Source: Firmicutes bacterium CAG:646 (GTDB lineage: Bacteria; Bacillota; Clostridia; Lachnospirales; Lachnospiraceae). Taken from it: a stretch of DNA of 26,055 nucleotides. How positions within the stretch are numbered: position 1 is the first letter of the stretch; the number at the start of each line of letters is the position of its first letter. The DNA is taken from positions 1 to 26,055 of the forward strand of contig HF995386.1 in NCBI GenBank assembly GCA_000432335.1. The letters run 5' to 3'. This document shows positions 24,392 through 26,055 of the stretch, in pieces. Made by a program: the position numbers and the translations under genes. The notes below the pieces were generated by a model, which worked only from the letters and a program-made list of their open reading frames with translations, made no database searches and had not been told where the DNA came from.

Positions 24392-25389
24392 AGGATATGA
24401 CAGAGCAGGAATGGAAGCAAGTTCCCAAGGTGGAACTTCACTGTCATCTGGACGGATCTTTAAGCCGGAATTTTTTGGAAAAACAGCTGGGCAGAACGGT
24501 TCGGGAGGAGGAACTTTCGGTGGGTATGGATTGTTCCAGTTTAGTGGAATATCTGGAAAAATTTGATCTTCCCTGTTCCTGCCTCAGAACCCAGGAAGGG
24601 TTGGAGACCGCCGGATATGATATTTTACAGACGATGTCCATGGAAAATGTATGTTATGGGGAGATTCGTTTCGCCCCTCTCCTTTCGGTGACGGAGGAAA
24701 TGGATACAAAGCAGGTAATCGCCGCATTGCTTCGTGGACTGGAAAGAGGAAAACAGCAGTTTGGTGTGGAATATAATGTGATTACTTGTGCTATGAGACA
24801 CCATAGTGAGGAAGAAAATTTCAAAATGATTCAGACAGCCAGAGAATTTCTGGGAGCAGGTGTCTGTGCCGCAGATCTTGCCGGCGCAGAAGCTCAATAT
24901 CCTATGACAGAATTTATGGAATTGTTTCGAAAAACGAAAAAATTAGGGATGCCTTTTACGATTCATGCAGGGGAATGCGGCAGCGTAAAGAATATTGCAG
25001 ACGCTGTGGAGGCGGGAGCCGGACGGATTGGTCATGGAATTGCCATGAGAGGAAATCTCCAGGTACAGAAATTGGTGAAACATGCAGGTGTAGGAGTGGA
25101 AATGTGTCCGGTGAGTAACTTACAGACGAAAGCAGTAAAAAAGATTGAAGATTATCCCATCGGAGAATTTCTGAACGCAGGGCTGCTGGTTTCTGTCAAT
25201 ACGGATAATCGGACGGTGAGTAGAACTTCTCTTTCCAGGGAACTGGAATTGCTGCAGAAAAACTGGGGAATCCAGAAAGAGCAGATTTTTCTTTTGATGA
25301 AAAATGGTGTGCAGACAGCTTTTGCAGATGATGCGCTAAAAGATAAACTATATAAAAAGATAATCCATGGATTTCAAAAGGTGATTTAA
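24388..25389 (+). CDS. add: Adenosine deaminase
   Basis: Deaminates adenosine and deoxyadenosine to inosine forms. The 333-residue TIM-barrel metalloenzyme shows the N-terminal metal motif VELHCHLDGSLS (H18, H20), the catalytic TIHAGECG (H193, E196), RIGHGIAM, and NTDNRTVS with the metal-binding aspartate D273. Its ATG overlaps the cdd stop (ATGA), with AAGGGG upstream. It is full length and in the same operon as deoC, cdd and deoB. Related aminodeoxyfutalosine or adenine deaminases share the fold, but the motifs and context favour adenosine. Confidence 0.93.
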   Translation: MKDMTEQEWKQVPKVELHCHLDGSLSRNFLEKQLGRTVREEELSVGMDCSSLVEYLEKFDLPCSCLRTQEGLETAGYDILQTMSMENVCYGEIRFAPLLSVTEEMDTKQVIAALLRGLERGKQQFGVEYNVITCAMRHHSEEENFKMIQTAREFLGAGVCAADLAGAEAQYPMTEFMELFRKTKKLGMPFTIHAGECGSVKNIADAVEAGAGRIGHGIAMRGNLQVQKLVKHAGVGVEMCPVSNLQTKAVKKIEDYPIGEFLNAGLLVSVNTDNRTVSRTSLSRELELLQKNWGIQKEQIFLLMKNGVQTAFADDALKDKLYKKIIHGFQKVI

Positions 25390-25431
25390 TGAGAATAGAA
25401 AGTGGAAAAGCAAGTAGTGAGGTGACGGAAA

Positions 25432-26055
25432 ATGAAGGAATATAAGCGAATATTTGTGATTGTTCTGGATTCTCTGGGGATTGGAGCCATGCCGGATTCA
25501 GAAGCATTTGGCGATGTAGGAGTAGATACTCTAGGGCATATTCTGGATACGATGGGCACACTTGAGATTCCTAATCTGAAAAAGCTGGGGCTTTTAAATA
25601 TTCATACCGGAGGAAAGATGAAGCCGGAGGAGCAGCCGATCGGATGTTATACACGTCTGGGGGAGGCAAGCAACGGGAAAGATACCATGACCGGGCATTG
25701 GGAAATGATGGGGCTGAAAACAGAAAAGCCTTTTCAGACATTTACAGAGACTGGTTTTCCGCCTGAACTGATTCGGGAACTGGAAAAACGCTGCGGGAAA
25801 CGAGTCATTGGAAATAAAAGCGCCAGCGGAACAGAGATTATTGAGGAACTGGGCGAGGAAGAAATACAGACGGGAGCTATGATCGTTTATACGTCTGCGG
25901 ATTCGGTGCTGCAAATCTGTGGAAATGAAGAAACTTTCGATCTGGAAAATCTGTATCGCTGCTGCAAAATTGCCCGGGAGCTTACGCTGAAGGACGAATG
26001 GCGAGTGGGACGGGTGATTGCCCGGCCGTATGTAGGCAAGAAAAAAGGGGAATTT
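25432..26055 (+). CDS. deoB: Phosphopentomutase, 3' end beyond the window
   Basis: Interconverts ribose/deoxyribose 1-phosphate and 5-phosphate, linking the phosphorylase to the aldolase. The first 208 codons are present; a full protein is about 390 residues. Alkaline phosphatase-superfamily motifs are clear: FVIVLDSLGIGAMPDS (metal-binding Asp), then GKDTMTGHWEMMG with the threonine that carries the phosphate. The DeoB-specific cap domain begins after. ATG 25432 follows GAGGTGAC, 42 bases after add. No defect is seen in the visible part. Confidence 0.96.
   Translation, partial: MKEYKRIFVIVLDSLGIGAMPDSEAFGDVGVDTLGHILDTMGTLEIPNLKKLGLLNIHTGGKMKPEEQPIGCYTRLGEASNGKDTMTGHWEMMGLKTEKPFQTFTETGFPPELIRELEKRCGKRVIGNKSASGTEIIEELGEEEIQTGAMIVYTSADSVLQICGNEETFDLENLYRCCKIARELTLKDEWRVGRVIARPYVGKKKGEF

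Overview
The window looks like chromosomal DNA of a gut-type member of the Clostridia, most likely Lachnospiraceae. The reasons are moderately AT-rich sequence, strong AGGAGG-like ribosome sites, a T-box leader on proS, an archaeal/eukaryote-style ProRS and a compact nucleoside-salvage operon. The genus is not resolved.

Left part (1-5112, minus strand) is housekeeping: guaA, a CCA-adding enzyme/poly(A) polymerase-type gene, and proS with a T-box leader. Two palindromic non-coding elements interrupt it. One (4676-4818) lies between the T-box terminator and the proS start. The other (3109-3172) lies between proS and cca.

Middle part (5128-21978, plus strand) is a defence island. It starts with a complete four-gene Wadjet (SMC-type anti-plasmid) operon in the order jetD-jetA-jetB-jetC. 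After only 36 bases comes a type I-C CRISPR-Cas locus: cas3, an interrupting segment, cas5-cas8c-cas7-cas4-cas1-cas2, leader, and an array of five spacers. Two key residues look mutated. JetC has Phe instead of Ser/Thr after the Walker A lysine, and cas1 has an in-frame TGA that removes its last 55 residues. Interference genes appear intact, so the locus may still target DNA but not acquire spacers.

The most interesting stretch is the 299-base gap between cas3 and the DUF3990 remnant (15158-15456). On the minus strand it has a good promoter, a lone CRISPR-repeat-like segment (small hairpin plus the exact 11-base crRNA 5' handle), and a spacer-like sequence followed by a strong hairpin. The first 18 bases of the spacer-like part match (15/18, 10 contiguous) a plus-strand site about 80 bp away. 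That site follows a TTC motif, the usual type I-C PAM, and lies next to a TATAAT box. Just downstream is a 23-codon ORF for a small hydrophobic peptide. This is the architecture of a CreTA-like RNA toxin-antitoxin guard, or of crRNA-like autorepression of cas genes. I propose it as the undescribed system here.

Right part (21979-26055, plus strand) has a NUDIX hydrolase remnant, then a nucleoside catabolism operon: uridine phosphorylase, deoC, cdd, add and deoB (cut by the window end).
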